From Pararhizobium qamdonense (GTDB taxonomy: Bacteria > Pseudomonadota > Alphaproteobacteria > Rhizobiales > Rhizobiaceae), in NCBI RefSeq assembly GCF_029277445.1, contig NZ_CP119567.1, positions 1 to 64,000 on the forward strand: DNA of 64,000 bases. The letters run 5' to 3'. A program made the position numbers and the translations under genes. The notes under the pieces are model-generated. The model saw nothing but the letters and a program-made list of their open reading frames with translations. It had not been told where the DNA came from and searched no databases. Shown one piece after another: positions 62,985 to 64,000 of the stretch. Positions within the stretch are counted from its first letter, which is position 1; each line of letters starts with the position of its first letter.

Positions 62985-63099
62985 CATATGGTAAGCTGGC
63001 AAGTCAAATTTTACCGTTGCAAACGGCGAGAAACCCGGTAGGCTTTGATTTATAAATTGCAAAGCCGAGAAAAACTGACGCCTGGTGCTTGCTATTTAA

Positions 63100-64000
<901 letters not shown>

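Overview
The window reads as the start of a repABC secondary replicon (megaplasmid or chromid) of a Rhizobiales bacterium, most likely family Rhizobiaceae. Base 1 is the start codon of repA. repA, repB, an antisense control RNA and repC follow in canonical order, with two 16-bp partition palindromes behind repC. Most other genes are accessory catabolic or transport functions, packed in long co-directional operons with 4-10 base overlaps. I found no tRNA, rRNA, CRISPR array, phage gene or intact insertion sequence.

Layout. 1-3602: replication and partition. 3603-5954: about 2.3 kb without a convincing gene, holding the partition sites and two inverted repeats. 5955-8243: TonB-dependent receptor. 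8561-11079: VOC protein, Tat-exported small protein and GMC flavo-oxidoreductase. 11166-13697: ribbon-helix-helix protein, a frameshifted LysR gene and a quinone-oxidoreductase-like dehydrogenase. 13877-22220 (minus): a phosphonate operon with LysR regulator, FAD oxidoreductase, phosphonoacetaldehyde hydrolase, four-gene ABC transporter and a phosphonate-monoester-hydrolase-like enzyme, but no PhnW transaminase. 22488-29050: ROK regulator divergent from a sugar ABC transporter, with an aldolase-like enzyme and a PfkB kinase. 29114-37465: an envelope module of RND pump, adaptor and small exported proteins, divergent from an OmpR-type two-component system. 37642-40041: two serine hydrolases flanking an ICMT-like membrane methyltransferase. 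40740-44820: PstS-like protein, Na/Pi cotransporter and CorA. 45084-52408 (minus): PotFGHI-like ABC transporter, cysteine hydrolase, MarR regulator and GH3 glycosidase. 52799-64000: two cytoplasmic glycoside hydrolases joined to an xdhC-nicBA-type nicotinate dehydrogenase operon, with nicC divergent and cut by the window end.

How the genes work together. The replicon carries self-contained uptake-plus-degradation modules: phosphonates (import, cleavage of an ester, oxidative deamination, C-P cleavage), an unidentified sugar (import, phosphorylation, aldol cleavage), and nicotinate (hydroxylation to 6-hydroxynicotinate, then to 2,5-dihydroxypyridine). The points most worth a second look are the transaminase-free phosphonate pathway with its PMH-like enzyme, and the translational coupling of glycoside hydrolase genes to the nicotinate dehydrogenase operon. 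Start codons were moved from the longest reading frame where a Shine-Dalgarno sequence or family N-terminus supported it. All family assignments are by eye from the translated sequence.
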